In this document: in pieces, positions 4,970 through 13,006 of the stretch
Position numbering within the stretch: the first letter of the stretch is position 1
Layout of the letters: each line of letters starts with the position of its first letter
NCBI RefSeq assembly: GCF_000429665.1
Contig: NZ_KE386938.1
Location: 1-14,257, forward strand
Reading direction: 5' to 3'
Length of the DNA: 14,257 nt
From: Azovibrio restrictus DSM 23866
GTDB taxonomy: Bacteria > Pseudomonadota > Gammaproteobacteria > Burkholderiales > Rhodocyclaceae
Position numbers and translations under genes: made by a program
Notes under the pieces: model-generated
The model's database searches: none
Told to the model about the DNA's origin: nothing
The model's input: the letters and a program-made list of their open reading frames with translations, nothing else

Positions 4970-5099
4970 GAAGAAAAGCCCCTGAAGGCTTGTGGCCGAC
5001 AGGGGCTTGATGGATACCTGTCACTGACGGCAGCTTGATCGCACAGCATTGGTCGCGACGGTGACCAATGGTGCAGAGGGACTTCCTCCCATCCTCTGC
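4970..5099 (-). ncRNA. Candidate small RNA with intrinsic terminator
   Basis: Read on the minus strand, three hairpins line up: GCAGAGG/CCTCTGC (5099-5073), CATTGGTC/GACCAATG (5070-5047) and, after a roughly 38-base unpaired stretch, AAGCCCCTG/CAGGGGCTT (5008-4976) followed directly by TTTTCTTCG. Two stems, a linker and a terminator is a usual architecture for bacterial small RNAs about 120-130 nt long. No clear promoter is visible upstream (5100-5150), and I recognise no named RNA family. It could equally be the 3' end of a lost gene. Confidence 0.25.
4976..5008 (-). terminator. Intrinsic terminator, minus strand
   Basis: A perfect 9-bp GC-rich stem (AAGCCCCTG/CAGGGGCTT) with a 15-base loop, followed on the minus strand by TTTTCTTC. 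The plus strand has no T-run after the stem. Confidence 0.6.
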
Positions 5100-5439
5100 C
5101 GTCGCAACACGCCGGATATCACTCACGGCGCACGCTGATCGTAAAGCTGCCAAACAGGCCCGATTTCTGACTCTTTCCGATTCGACCTTACACGCAAAAC
5201 CCCTCGAATCGACTCACTGTTTTCTCTTCATACTTTGTCCCTCCCAGCCGCATACCACACCATGGAATCCGGAGCATCACTACTGGCAACTCCTCGGCCA
5301 TTGCTGCCGTTCTGCCTCCCTGCTTGAACGACCGCAGTAGCACACAAAGGAGCCTGCGCAGTCTCTACAAATCCCGAAGCGACTCACACAGCAAGAACAA
5401 CCCTGCCCTCAATGCTCCCTGACTCGCAAGGTCGATCCA

Positions 5440-5538
5440 GATGCTCAAACAGAATAATGTCATGATAATTTATGTCTATATCACCATGTGACCAGTCAAA
5501 GATTTAATTGAAAGGTGCAGAAACTTGGAAGCTGAACT
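5440..5538 (+). promoter_or_regulatory. AT-rich leader region of the cas operon
   Basis: The hundred bases before cas3 are clearly more AT-rich than their surroundings. They hold -10-like hexamers (GATAAT at 5464-5469, CTATAT at 5476-5481) without a good -35 at standard spacing, plus a small palindrome TCAC-CAT-GTGA (5481-5491). This is the only intergenic space upstream of eight contiguous genes, so the main promoter should lie here. AT-rich cas promoters are often silenced by H-NS-type proteins in other bacteria; that is not shown here. Confidence 0.4.
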
Positions 5539-8154
5539 ATGGCAATGAATGTCGTTCATGTCCTTAAGAACAACGAAGCATTTGGCAAGTTGGAGTTTGG
5601 CACTGAGGGGGAAATTGCCAGGAAGCACCTGCTTATCGATCATATGATCGACGTGTCTGCTAGTTTTATTAGGCTTGCACAGTGTCGATCAATTCGACGT
5701 GCGCTGGAACGATCTGCAAGAAGAAAACTAACCGAACAGGACATTGAACGCCTTGCCGTGCTGGCATTCCTGCACGACATCGGTAAGGCAAATAGTGGGT
5801 TCCAGGCCAAGCGCTGGAAAACAAAAATTCCGCCAAGTTGGCCTGTGCAGATTACCGCGGGGCATGGGGTTGAGGCCGTCAAACTATTCCAAGTCGCAAC
5901 TTCCGCCGAAGCTATCGAGCCCTTGATCGAAAAAATCTGTACTTGGGGCGATGCAGTCGATTCATTGTTGACCGCGAGCATCAGCCATCACGGACGGCCG
6001 ATCAAGGATAGCCCAGGTGTCAGTTCGAGCATCTGGAAATCCCATGAAGGGAAATACGACCCTACTGTTGTACTGAAAGAAATTGCGTACCGCGCGCCAG
6101 AGCTTTACCCAAGCGCCTTTGATGTCGGCGGTCAGGCATTGCCGCACGCTCCAAGTTTCGGGCACCTGTTTGCTGGACTGGTTCAGTTGGCTGACTGGCT
6201 GGGATCGGATACACGCTTTTTCGAGTTTTCCGAAGCAGGCGAGAATCGCGCAGAAACCGCAGCATCCATGGCTGATAAGGCCATCACCAGCCTGGGACTG
6301 GATAGCGACAATTGGCGCGCCAAACTCGTTGCCTTAGCGCCAAGCTTTGCTGATGTTTTCGGCGGTTTCGATCCCCGTCCTGTCCAGGCAGCGATGAGCG
6401 ATGATTCCCTCGGTCCTTTGGTCATCCTCGAATCAGAAACTGGCAGTGGCAAAACCGAAGCGGCGCTGTGGCGTTATGTTCATCTTTTCCGCTCTGGTTT
6501 GGTGGATAGCCTCTACTTCGCCTTGCCTACACGGGTAGCGGCGACCCAGCTTTATCAACGGGTGCAGGACACCCTGAAACGCTTGTGGCCGGAAAATCCA
6601 CCCCTCGCTTTACGCGCGCTACCGGGCTACGTCGCTGCCGATGGCGAAGAGATAAAGGCCATGGCGAATTTCGAGGTTTTCTGGAACGACTCGCCCGACG
6701 ATCAGAAGGCGCACCAACGCTGGGCCGCGGAAAACTCCAAGCGTTTCCTTGCCGCGCCGGTCGCGGTTGGCACCATTGACCAGGCGCTATTGGGCGCCCT
6801 GCAAGTTCGTCATGCGCATCTACGCCATGCAACACTTGCCCGCAGCCTGCTGGTCGTGGATGAGGTTCACGCTTCTGATGCCTACATGACGGTACTGCTG
6901 GAACGTTTGCTGAAAGCGCATCTGGGTTGTGGTGGGCATGCCTTGCTGTTGTCGGCCACGCTGGGTTCTAGCGCACGCAGTCGCTATTTGGCCTTGGCAC
7001 CGACCGGGCGGTCAGGTTTGATCCCGAACATGTCGTTCGAGCAGGCTTGTGCCGTGCCGTATCCGGCAATTTCAGATTGTCATGGCATTCGGGCCATACC
7101 CGGAACAGGGCGCTCAAAGCGAGTGAATTGGAGCTCTCGTGACTGCATCGCAGCCCCTGAGAAAATCGCGCAATTGGCCATTGAGGCCGCTGCGCAAGGC
7201 GCCAAGGTGCTGATTATCCGCAACACGGTCCCGGCTGCTGTGGCCACGCTGAACGCACTGGAAAAGCAAGTTCCCGATCTGGCATGGCTGTTCAGCGTCA
7301 AAGGTGTGAGAACGCTGCACCACAGCCGTTTCAGCCGTCAGGATAGACCGGAACTTGATGCCGCCATCGAGCAGCAGCTAGGTAAAGCTCGGCCGGCAGG
7401 CCCCTTGATCGTTGTCGGTACCCAGACGCTGGAACAAAGCCTGGACATTGACGCCGATTTCCTTATCACCGATTTGTGCCCGATGGATGTGCTGTTGCAG
7501 CGGCTTGGGCGTTTGCACCGGCATGAAAACGAACGCCCGGAAGCTTTTCGCAAAGCCCAGGCCATTGTGCTGACGCCAGCAGGAAATGACCTCTCGCCCA
7601 TGCTCGCCCGACCACAACATGGCTTGGGCCGTTTCCATAACGGTGGCGGGGTATATGCCGACCTGAGCATTCTTGAAGCAACGCGACGACTGCTGCTCGA
7701 AAAGCCGGAGGTTGTGATTCCTGAGGACAATCGCTATCTCGTTGAGGCGGCAACTCACCCGGACAAATTGCGCGCACTCGAAACGCAATTGGGTGAGGTT
7801 TGGCAAGGGCTGGCCCAGAAAATCGAGGGAGACACGGGGGCTCAGAAAGCCTTGGGCTATCTGCATTCGCTGGATATCGAGCAGGCGTTTGGCGAAGTCG
7901 AGTTTCCTCACGATGTGCAAGTCGCAACGCGTCTGGGGGCGCAAGACAGAGCGGCACGCTTTTTCGGCGTGATCGGTCCCTTTGGTTTCCCGCTCAAGGA
8001 ACTGCCGATACGGCATTACCTGTTGCCAAAGGATTTGCCGCTCGATGCCGAGCCAAGCGATGTGTCCCGTCAGGACGATTGCATTATATTCCGTTTGGGT
8101 TCTGCTTCTTTTCGCTATAGCCGCTTGGGGCTCGAACGCCTCAAGGATGAATGA
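5539..8154 (+). CDS. cas3: Cas3 nuclease-helicase (type I-E)
   Basis: This 871-residue effector is recruited by target-bound Cascade; it unwinds the non-target strand 3' to 5' and degrades it. The N-terminal HD nuclease domain (about 20-230) has His35 in LLIDHMIDV, the HD pair His79-Asp80 in FLHDIGKA, AGHG (107-110) and SHHG (149-152). The superfamily 2 helicase part has motif I ETGSGKTEA (300-308), Ia LPTRVAATQL, II DEVH (441-444), III SAT (472-474), V GTQTLEQSLDID (628-639) and VI QRLGRLHRH (654-662). A C-terminal domain follows to 871. All key residues are present and the length is normal. GGAAG lies about eight bases before the chosen ATG; a second ATG two codons on is possible. The stop overlaps the next reading frame. 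Confidence 0.97.
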   Translation: MAMNVVHVLKNNEAFGKLEFGTEGEIARKHLLIDHMIDVSASFIRLAQCRSIRRALERSARRKLTEQDIERLAVLAFLHDIGKANSGFQAKRWKTKIPPSWPVQITAGHGVEAVKLFQVATSAEAIEPLIEKICTWGDAVDSLLTASISHHGRPIKDSPGVSSSIWKSHEGKYDPTVVLKEIAYRAPELYPSAFDVGGQALPHAPSFGHLFAGLVQLADWLGSDTRFFEFSEAGENRAETAASMADKAITSLGLDSDNWRAKLVALAPSFADVFGGFDPRPVQAAMSDDSLGPLVILESETGSGKTEAALWRYVHLFRSGLVDSLYFALPTRVAATQLYQRVQDTLKRLWPENPPLALRALPGYVAADGEEIKAMANFEVFWNDSPDDQKAHQRWAAENSKRFLAAPVAVGTIDQALLGALQVRHAHLRHATLARSLLVVDEVHASDAYMTVLLERLLKAHLGCGGHALLLSATLGSSARSRYLALAPTGRSGLIPNMSFEQACAVPYPAISDCHGIRAIPGTGRSKRVNWSSRDCIAAPEKIAQLAIEAAAQGAKVLIIRNTVPAAVATLNALEKQVPDLAWLFSVKGVRTLHHSRFSRQDRPELDAAIEQQLGKARPAGPLIVVGTQTLEQSLDIDADFLITDLCPMDVLLQRLGRLHRHENERPEAFRKAQAIVLTPAGNDLSPMLARPQHGLGRFHNGGGVYADLSILEATRRLLLEKPEVVIPEDNRYLVEAATHPDKLRALETQLGEVWQGLAQKIEGDTGAQKALGYLHSLDIEQAFGEVEFPHDVQVATRLGAQDRAARFFGVIGPFGFPLKELPIRHYLLPKDLPLDAEPSDVSRQDDCIIFRLGSASFRYSRLGLERLKDE

Positions 8155-8174
8155 AAACCGCCGGAGGATACGCC

Positions 8175-9755
8175 GTGACACTACGCTACAACCTGCTGGA
8201 TGAACCATTGATCCGAACTCGTCTGGTTGCCGATGGACAGCCCAAGTCTTTCAGTCTGCCGGCTTTGTTTGTTGCTTTGGCAAACGATGTAATACGCGAT
8301 TTCCCAGCATTGCGACCACACCAGCGCCACCCGTGGCACGCCTTTCTGGTTCAGCTCGCGGCGATGGCTGTGCACCGGGCGGGTCGAGAGGAAATATTCG
8401 ATACCGAGTCCGGTTGGAAAGAGGCTTTGTTGGGTCTGACGCCAGACGATCCGGATGGCGCTGCCTGGTGCCTGATTTCGCCACACGACCGGCCGGCTTT
8501 CATGCAGGCGCCGGTGCCGGGAGGCTCCGTCGATAGCTGGAAAAACCGGATTGAGGCGGCGGATGAATTGGACATGCTGGTTACTTCAAAGAACCACGAT
8601 CTAAAGGCGGCAAGGATGCGGCGGGCTGAGGTCGATGACTGGTTAATGGCGCTGATCAGTCTACAGACGCAGGAAGGTTTTCTTGGCGCCGGGAACTACG
8701 GAATTTCTCGAATGAATGGTGGCTTCGCCAGTCGTCCAGCGATTGGGGTTGTTCCTCAAGGACATTGGGGATCACGTTGGAAGCGAGACATTCAGACCTT
8801 GTTAGCCAGTCGCGTTGCCATCGTCCAGCAGCAAGGGTTGCAAAGTATGGGGGGGGTCGGGTTGTTGTGGCTAGAGCCATGGAACGGCGAAAGCAGTCGT
8901 GCATTTTCGTCGCTAGATCCTTTTTACATCGAGATTTGCCGCCGCATTCGGTTGGAGTGTTCCGATGGGCAGCAGTCGATCTTTGCCATCTGTACCGGAA
9001 GCAAGGCTGCACGAATTGAGGCAAAAGAGCGAAACGGGATGACCGGTGATCCTTGGACCCCGATCGCTGTTGCTGAAGGAAAAGCGCTGACGATAAATGC
9101 TGAAGGGTTCCACTATCGATTGGCGGCCCAATTACTTTTTGGTGGTGAGTATTGTCGTTCGATTGCGCAAATGCCGTCGGTAACGGATGGCACCCAAGGA
9201 CTTTTCGTTCTCGCACAGGGGGTGACGCGGGGGAAAGGTAAAACCGAGAAATACCACGAACGCCGAATCCCGATTTCTCCCAAAGTGCGACAGTTGCTGA
9301 TTCAAAAACAGACGGATCGCCTAGGAAAAATTGCGGGCGAGCGGGTAAACGCCATTGGGCAGATTCGAAGTGTGCTCTGGACGGCGCTGGCTACCCTGTT
9401 CGATCAAGGAGCGCCTAAAGACAAGTTTTCTGACAGCGCCAAAAACAAGGCAAGTGATTTTGCTAAGCCGTTTGAACAAACCGAAGACGCCCGATTCTTT
9501 GATGCGCTGAATGCAGAAATCGAGTCAGATCAACCAGAAACCGAGCATTTGAACTGGTTGCTCTCCATGGCTTCTTCCGCCGAATCCATTTTGAAACGTG
9601 CCTTTGCCGCCGGACCTCAGTGCGGCGAGCAACGCTATCGCGCCCAAGCGGCTGCGCTGTCCCGTTTCCATGCCGGTTTGCGCAGCACGAAGACCCTACC
9701 GGTACTTGCCGAGTACTACCGCCAACAATCCACCAACAAGGAGCTTGCCCTATGA
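8175..9755 (+). CDS. cas8e: Cas8e (Cse1/CasA), Cascade large subunit
   Basis: This is the large subunit of type I-E Cascade. It reads the PAM, helps open the target and docks Cas3. About 526 residues, close to the usual 500-560. The start of the mature family pattern is RYNLLDEPLIRTRL, and the hallmark GAGNYGISRMNGGFASRP is at about 171-188. I chose the GTG at 8175 because GGAGG (8163-8167) lies seven bases upstream and the family N-terminus begins there. An ATG at 8151, overlapping the cas3 stop as ATGA, is in frame and would add eight residues (MKTAGGYA), so translational coupling from it is possible. The stop overlaps the cse2 start. Confidence 0.95.
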   Translation: MTLRYNLLDEPLIRTRLVADGQPKSFSLPALFVALANDVIRDFPALRPHQRHPWHAFLVQLAAMAVHRAGREEIFDTESGWKEALLGLTPDDPDGAAWCLISPHDRPAFMQAPVPGGSVDSWKNRIEAADELDMLVTSKNHDLKAARMRRAEVDDWLMALISLQTQEGFLGAGNYGISRMNGGFASRPAIGVVPQGHWGSRWKRDIQTLLASRVAIVQQQGLQSMGGVGLLWLEPWNGESSRAFSSLDPFYIEICRRIRLECSDGQQSIFAICTGSKAARIEAKERNGMTGDPWTPIAVAEGKALTINAEGFHYRLAAQLLFGGEYCRSIAQMPSVTDGTQGLFVLAQGVTRGKGKTEKYHERRIPISPKVRQLLIQKQTDRLGKIAGERVNAIGQIRSVLWTALATLFDQGAPKDKFSDSAKNKASDFAKPFEQTEDARFFDALNAEIESDQPETEHLNWLLSMASSAESILKRAFAAGPQCGEQRYRAQAAALSRFHAGLRSTKTLPVLAEYYRQQSTNKELAL

Positions 9756-10336
9756 GCATCCATGATGCCGATTCATCGGAACTGCCTTTGCCCGAGGCGA
9801 ATGCTGCCCCAAGGCAGGAAAGTCCGCTTGCGAAACTCGCCCATATCATTACCCAGGCTGCTCGTTTCAAAGGCGATGCGCATGGCCTGGATAACGGCGA
9901 GCGGGCGGCACTGGCCCGACTCGATCCGGATGCGGAGTTGCGCCCCCATCAGGTTGCGGCGCTTTCGCGGGCTTTGGTGTACGCCGGTTTTTCACCCGAG
10001 ACCTGGCAACCAGAGACCTGGCAACGCTGGGGAACGATTGCGCATGGCATGGCGCTGGCAGGCCACGATGCAAGCCAGAGGCTGGGTAAACAACTCAGCG
10101 ATGCGGATGTTTCCGAATCGCGTGTCACCAAGCTGCTGACCGCCCGCGGTGATGCCTTCCGCCAGCTTCTTCCCCGCTTGCTTCGTCTGCTCGCAAGCAA
10201 AGGCAAGGCACCGAACTGGTTCGATCTGGGCGATCTGGTGCTTCATCAGGGGCGCGATGAAGAGGCCGCCGAAGCCACGCGACTACGAATTGCCGGCAGT
10301 TACTTTTCTGCCGAAGCCAAGAAACCGAAGCACTAA
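9752..10336 (+). CDS. cse2: Cse2 (CasB, Cas11e), Cascade small subunit
   Basis: A 194-residue helical small subunit; two copies normally line the Cascade belly and stabilise the R-loop. The ATG overlaps the cas8e stop (ATGA), with AAGGAG ten bases upstream. Family features include ERAALARLDPDAELRPHQVAALSRAL, WQRWGTIAHGMAL, SRVTKLLTARGDAFRQLLPRLLRLL and a basic C-terminus (DEEAAEATRLRIAGSYF). The N-terminal 20 residues are acidic and probably disordered. An in-frame 15-bp tandem duplication gives ETWQPETWQ in the middle (9998-10025), an odd local expansion. Longer frames from 9620 lie inside cas8e and are not used. Confidence 0.94.
   Translation: MSIHDADSSELPLPEANAAPRQESPLAKLAHIITQAARFKGDAHGLDNGERAALARLDPDAELRPHQVAALSRALVYAGFSPETWQPETWQRWGTIAHGMALAGHDASQRLGKQLSDADVSESRVTKLLTARGDAFRQLLPRLLRLLASKGKAPNWFDLGDLVLHQGRDEEAAEATRLRIAGSYFSAEAKKPKH
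9998..10027 (+). repeat. 15-bp tandem duplication within cse2
   Basis: GAGACCTGGCAAC occurs at 9998-10010 and again at 10013-10025, a 15-bp period that keeps frame and repeats the peptide ETWQP/ETWQR. It looks like a recent slippage duplication. Confidence 0.85.
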
Positions 10337-10357
10337 TTCACTTATTGGAGCCTGATC

Positions 10358-11557
10358 ATGCAAATCCCGCGCTTTATTCAAATTCACACCCTGCACACTT
10401 ACCCGGCAGCTCTGCTGAATCGCGACGATGCCGGTCTCGCCAAGCGCCTTCCCTTGGGGGACGCGGTTCGTACCCGGATTTCCTCGCAATGTTTGAAACG
10501 TCATTGGCGCGTAACCGAAGATGCCTTTGCCTTGGCGAATCTCGATGTGCCTATGGGCATTCGATCACGGGGTACGCTGGAGCTGATCGCCAAGCGTTTG
10601 CAGGAAAACGGGTTGAGCGCACCGCTGGCGCAGGCCGCTGCTGAAGCCCTGCGGGAAGGCGGATTGCTCGACAAAGGAGGCAAAGACAAGAAGGGTGAAG
10701 ATGCCCTGAAAACCGGGCAGGCAGTATTGCTTGGCAAGCCGGAAATTGACTACTTGGTGAATTACTGCACTGAACTGGCAGCGGTTAATACCGATGAAAA
10801 AGCCTTGAAAACTGCAGTAGGCGAATGGCTGCAGGCTGAAAAGAAGAGTAAGAACCTTGAAGCCTTGAAGCATGGCAGCGGTCTGGAGTCAGCCCTGTTT
10901 GGTCGCATGGTGACCTCCGATTTGCTGACGAGTCGTGATGCAGCCGTCTTCGTCGCCCATGCCTTCACGGTGCATCAGGCTCAGGTTGAAAACGATTACT
11001 TCACGGTGGTGGACGACCTTCTTCAGGATGCTGGCGAGTTGGGTTCCGCCGGGATTTTCGATACCGAACTCGCCTCGGGGCTTTATTACGGTTATGTGGT
11101 AGTCGATGTGCCGCAGCTGGTACAGAACCTGGAAGGTATGGATTTCAAGAAGTGCTTTGCAGTTGGCGCATCTCCAGAACAGCGAGCCTTGGCAGCACGG
11201 GTTGTGCAAAATCTGCTTCACCTCATTGCCACAGTCAGTCCCGGCGCCAAACGCGGCTCGACAGCACCCTTCGATTGGGCGAAGTTCATGCTGGTGGAAG
11301 CCGGCGACTGGCAACCGCGCAGCTTGGCCGCAGCCTTTCACAACGCCTTGTCTCTGGAAGACAGCAGCGCGCCCATTCGGCAACGGGCGGTGGGTAAGCT
11401 GACTGCGGAAATCGCCGCCATGGATGATGCCTACGGCGCACCGCTGGCTCGTCGTTTCCTGTCTGTTGATCCCGTCAGTGTGCCGGGCGCCGAGCGCCTG
11501 AACCTGACCCAATTGGCCGATTGGGCTAAGGGAATTATCGAGCAAGGGGCTTGCTGA
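10358..11557 (+). CDS. cas7e: Cas7e (Cse4/CasC), Cascade backbone
   Basis: A 399-residue backbone subunit, six copies of which normally coat the crRNA spacer. The N-terminus IPRFIQIHTLHTYPAALLNRDDAGLAKRLPLGDAVRTRISSQCLKRHWR is the classic start of this family, with the RISSQCLKRHWR basic helix that contacts RNA. Further typical segments are ALFGRMV (near residue 175), AFTVHQAQVENDYFTVVDDL, ASGLYYGYVVVDVPQLVQNL and the C-terminal helix. It is slightly longer than the E. coli subunit (about 363). GGAG lies eight bases before the ATG. The 21-base gap after cse2 is the largest in the operon. It is followed after one base by cas5e. Confidence 0.97.
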   Translation: MQIPRFIQIHTLHTYPAALLNRDDAGLAKRLPLGDAVRTRISSQCLKRHWRVTEDAFALANLDVPMGIRSRGTLELIAKRLQENGLSAPLAQAAAEALREGGLLDKGGKDKKGEDALKTGQAVLLGKPEIDYLVNYCTELAAVNTDEKALKTAVGEWLQAEKKSKNLEALKHGSGLESALFGRMVTSDLLTSRDAAVFVAHAFTVHQAQVENDYFTVVDDLLQDAGELGSAGIFDTELASGLYYGYVVVDVPQLVQNLEGMDFKKCFAVGASPEQRALAARVVQNLLHLIATVSPGAKRGSTAPFDWAKFMLVEAGDWQPRSLAAAFHNALSLEDSSAPIRQRAVGKLTAEIAAMDDAYGAPLARRFLSVDPVSVPGAERLNLTQLADWAKGIIEQGAC

Positions 11558-11558
11558 C

Positions 11559-12272
11559 ATGCCACGCCATCTTTTGATGCGCCTGGAAGCTCCGTTGATC
11601 GCCTTCGGTGGGGAAACCATCGACAAATTTGGCGTAATACGAGATTTTCCTGCGCTTTCCATGGTGACCGGCCTGCTGGCAAATGCGTTGGGGTATAGAC
11701 GGGAGGAGAGCGGGTTGCATGAACGTCTCCAATCACGTTTGTTAATCGGAGCAAGATTGGACAGCGATGTTCAGCGGCTAACCGATTTCCAGACTGCGCA
11801 ACTAGGCAAGGACGATTTGGGGTGGACTACATGGGGAACACCCGAGGGGAGGCGGGGTGGGCCAGATGCCTATTCCTCCCCGCACCTTCGTTACCGTGAT
11901 TACCACGCCAGCCTGAACGTTCTTGTCGCACTACGTCTTGAGCCAGCGGCAGAGACACCAACACTGGATGATCTTGCCCAAGCGCTTGACCGCCCGGCGC
12001 GCCCCTTGTTTATCGGGCGGAAAACCTGTTTGCCCAGTCGGCGAGTGTTTGCCGGTTGGCAGGATGCAACGAACATTCTTGAAGCCCTGAAAGCCGTTCC
12101 GTTTCCCGATAGCCCTATCCGTTTGCGCTTGCAATGGCCGGACGGCGAGGGCGTTCTGCCGGGTGATCGCGTTCTGGATTTGTGCGATGAGCGCAATTGG
12201 TCCAGCGGTGTCCACGGTGGGTGGCGGCCCGTACGAGAAGGGGTATTTGATGCGCCGGGGGTGACAACATGA
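11559..12272 (+). CDS. cas5e: Cas5e (CasD), Cascade 5'-handle subunit
   Basis: A 237-residue RAMP protein that caps the 5' handle of the crRNA and holds Cas8e. The family start MPRHLLMRLEAPLIAFGGETIDKFGVIRDFPALSMVTGLLANALGY includes the first ferredoxin-like strand and the helix that grips the handle (SMVTGLLANALG). A mid-protein RYRDYHASLNVLVAL strand and RPLFIGRKTCLPSRRV fit the usual CasD thumb and second half. The start is one base after the cas7e stop and its stop overlaps cas6e (ATGA), so expression is probably coupled. Confidence 0.96.
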   Translation: MPRHLLMRLEAPLIAFGGETIDKFGVIRDFPALSMVTGLLANALGYRREESGLHERLQSRLLIGARLDSDVQRLTDFQTAQLGKDDLGWTTWGTPEGRRGGPDAYSSPHLRYRDYHASLNVLVALRLEPAAETPTLDDLAQALDRPARPLFIGRKTCLPSRRVFAGWQDATNILEALKAVPFPDSPIRLRLQWPDGEGVLPGDRVLDLCDERNWSSGVHGGWRPVREGVFDAPGVTT

Positions 12273-13006
12273 CTTTTCAGTTATTGCGTTTGCAACCGGA
12301 CCCCGCTGCCCTGGCACCGTGGGCCACGCGTCATGGTTTGCTGTCACCGGATGGTGATTTCGGCTATGCGCTGCACGCCCTGCTTTGTACCGCTTTCGGC
12401 GATTTGGCGCCGAAGCCCTTCCATTATCTGGGAGGGCGGCAGGGCTTGCTGGCTTATACCTCTGCCGACCTGGAAAGCTTGCGTTTGAACGCCGCGCTGG
12501 CGACTCCGGATGTGGCCCGTGCCTTGGGACTTGATGCGCTGGACGCGCGCCCATTCCCCACCGCTTGGAAAACGGGACAGCGCTTGGGCTTTGAGTTAAG
12601 GGTTCGTCCGGTCGTGCGTAGTAAGGAAGGCGGGGAGCGCGATGCCTTCCTGCACTCCATAAATCCTGCGGTCGACAGCGAAAAAGACGCAAAAAATGGA
12701 AGCTTGGCTGAGCGAACAGCGGTTTATACGGACTGGTTGGTCAAGCAAATGGCTGTCGAAGGTGCCGCCGAAATTGTCGAGACCCGGATGGAATCGTTCA
12801 AGCTCACGCGTGTATTGCGCAAAACGGGGAGCAGTGAAAACGGCAAACGAAAAACTGCCAGCATTAGCGGGCCGGATGTCGTTTTCAAGGGGCAGTTGCT
12901 GGTCGGTGATCCCGAGGCATTCAACCGTCTGTTAGCCAGAGGAGTGGGGCGACATCGCGCGTTCGGTTTTGGCATGTTGTTGCTCAGGCCAGCCAGCGCA
13001 TGTTGA
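12269..13006 (+). CDS. cas6e: Cas6e (CasE), crRNA endoribonuclease
   Basis: This 245-residue enzyme cuts the pre-crRNA at the base of each repeat hairpin and stays bound to the 3' handle. By alignment to the E. coli protein by eye, the likely catalytic His is His36 in YALHALLCTAFG; Tyr33 lies beside it. The C-terminal glycine-rich loop LARGVGRHRAFGFGMLLL is the RAMP signature that positions RNA. It is a little longer than the usual 200-230 residues, owing to a charged middle stretch (SKEGGERDAF, DSEKDAKNGS). The start overlaps cas5e by four bases and its end overlaps cas1 by seven. Confidence 0.95.
   Translation: MTFQLLRLQPDPAALAPWATRHGLLSPDGDFGYALHALLCTAFGDLAPKPFHYLGGRQGLLAYTSADLESLRLNAALATPDVARALGLDALDARPFPTAWKTGQRLGFELRVRPVVRSKEGGERDAFLHSINPAVDSEKDAKNGSLAERTAVYTDWLVKQMAVEGAAEIVETRMESFKLTRVLRKTGSSENGKRKTASISGPDVVFKGQLLVGDPEAFNRLLARGVGRHRAFGFGMLLLRPASAC

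Larger units (their letters stand above)
4351..5538. other. Gene-poor stretch between cassette array and cas operon
   Basis: About 1.2 kb without a convincing protein gene. It contains a terminator hairpin (4413-4449), a cluster of inverted repeats (4816-5210) and AT-rich sequence before cas3. Short open frames (plus 4796-5038 and 5068-5340) run through these hairpins, lack ribosome sites and have compositions typical of chance frames. The C-rich, low-A character of 5160-5440 on the plus strand differs from the cas genes. Confidence 0.6.

Noticed and set aside
4938..5153. 71-codon minus-strand frame in the hairpin region
   Set aside because: It would read through the terminator hairpin at 4976-5008 and has no ribosome site.
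5481..5491. TCAC-CAT-GTGA as a CRP-type site before cas3
   Set aside because: The half-sites are in the reverse order and spacing of the CRP consensus (TGTGA-N6-TCACA).
7378..8208. 276-codon minus-strand frame opposite cas3
   Set aside because: Shadow of the cas3 coding frame; no start signal and no domain, while cas3 motifs on the plus strand continue throughout.
10889..11662. 257-codon minus-strand frame opposite cas7e/cas5e
   Set aside because: Shadow frame with low-information composition; the plus strand encodes full Cascade subunits here.
11931..12692. 253-codon minus-strand frame opposite cas5e/cas6e
   Set aside because: Rich in Arg, Pro and Ala as expected of an antisense frame to GC-rich genes; it spans two real genes.
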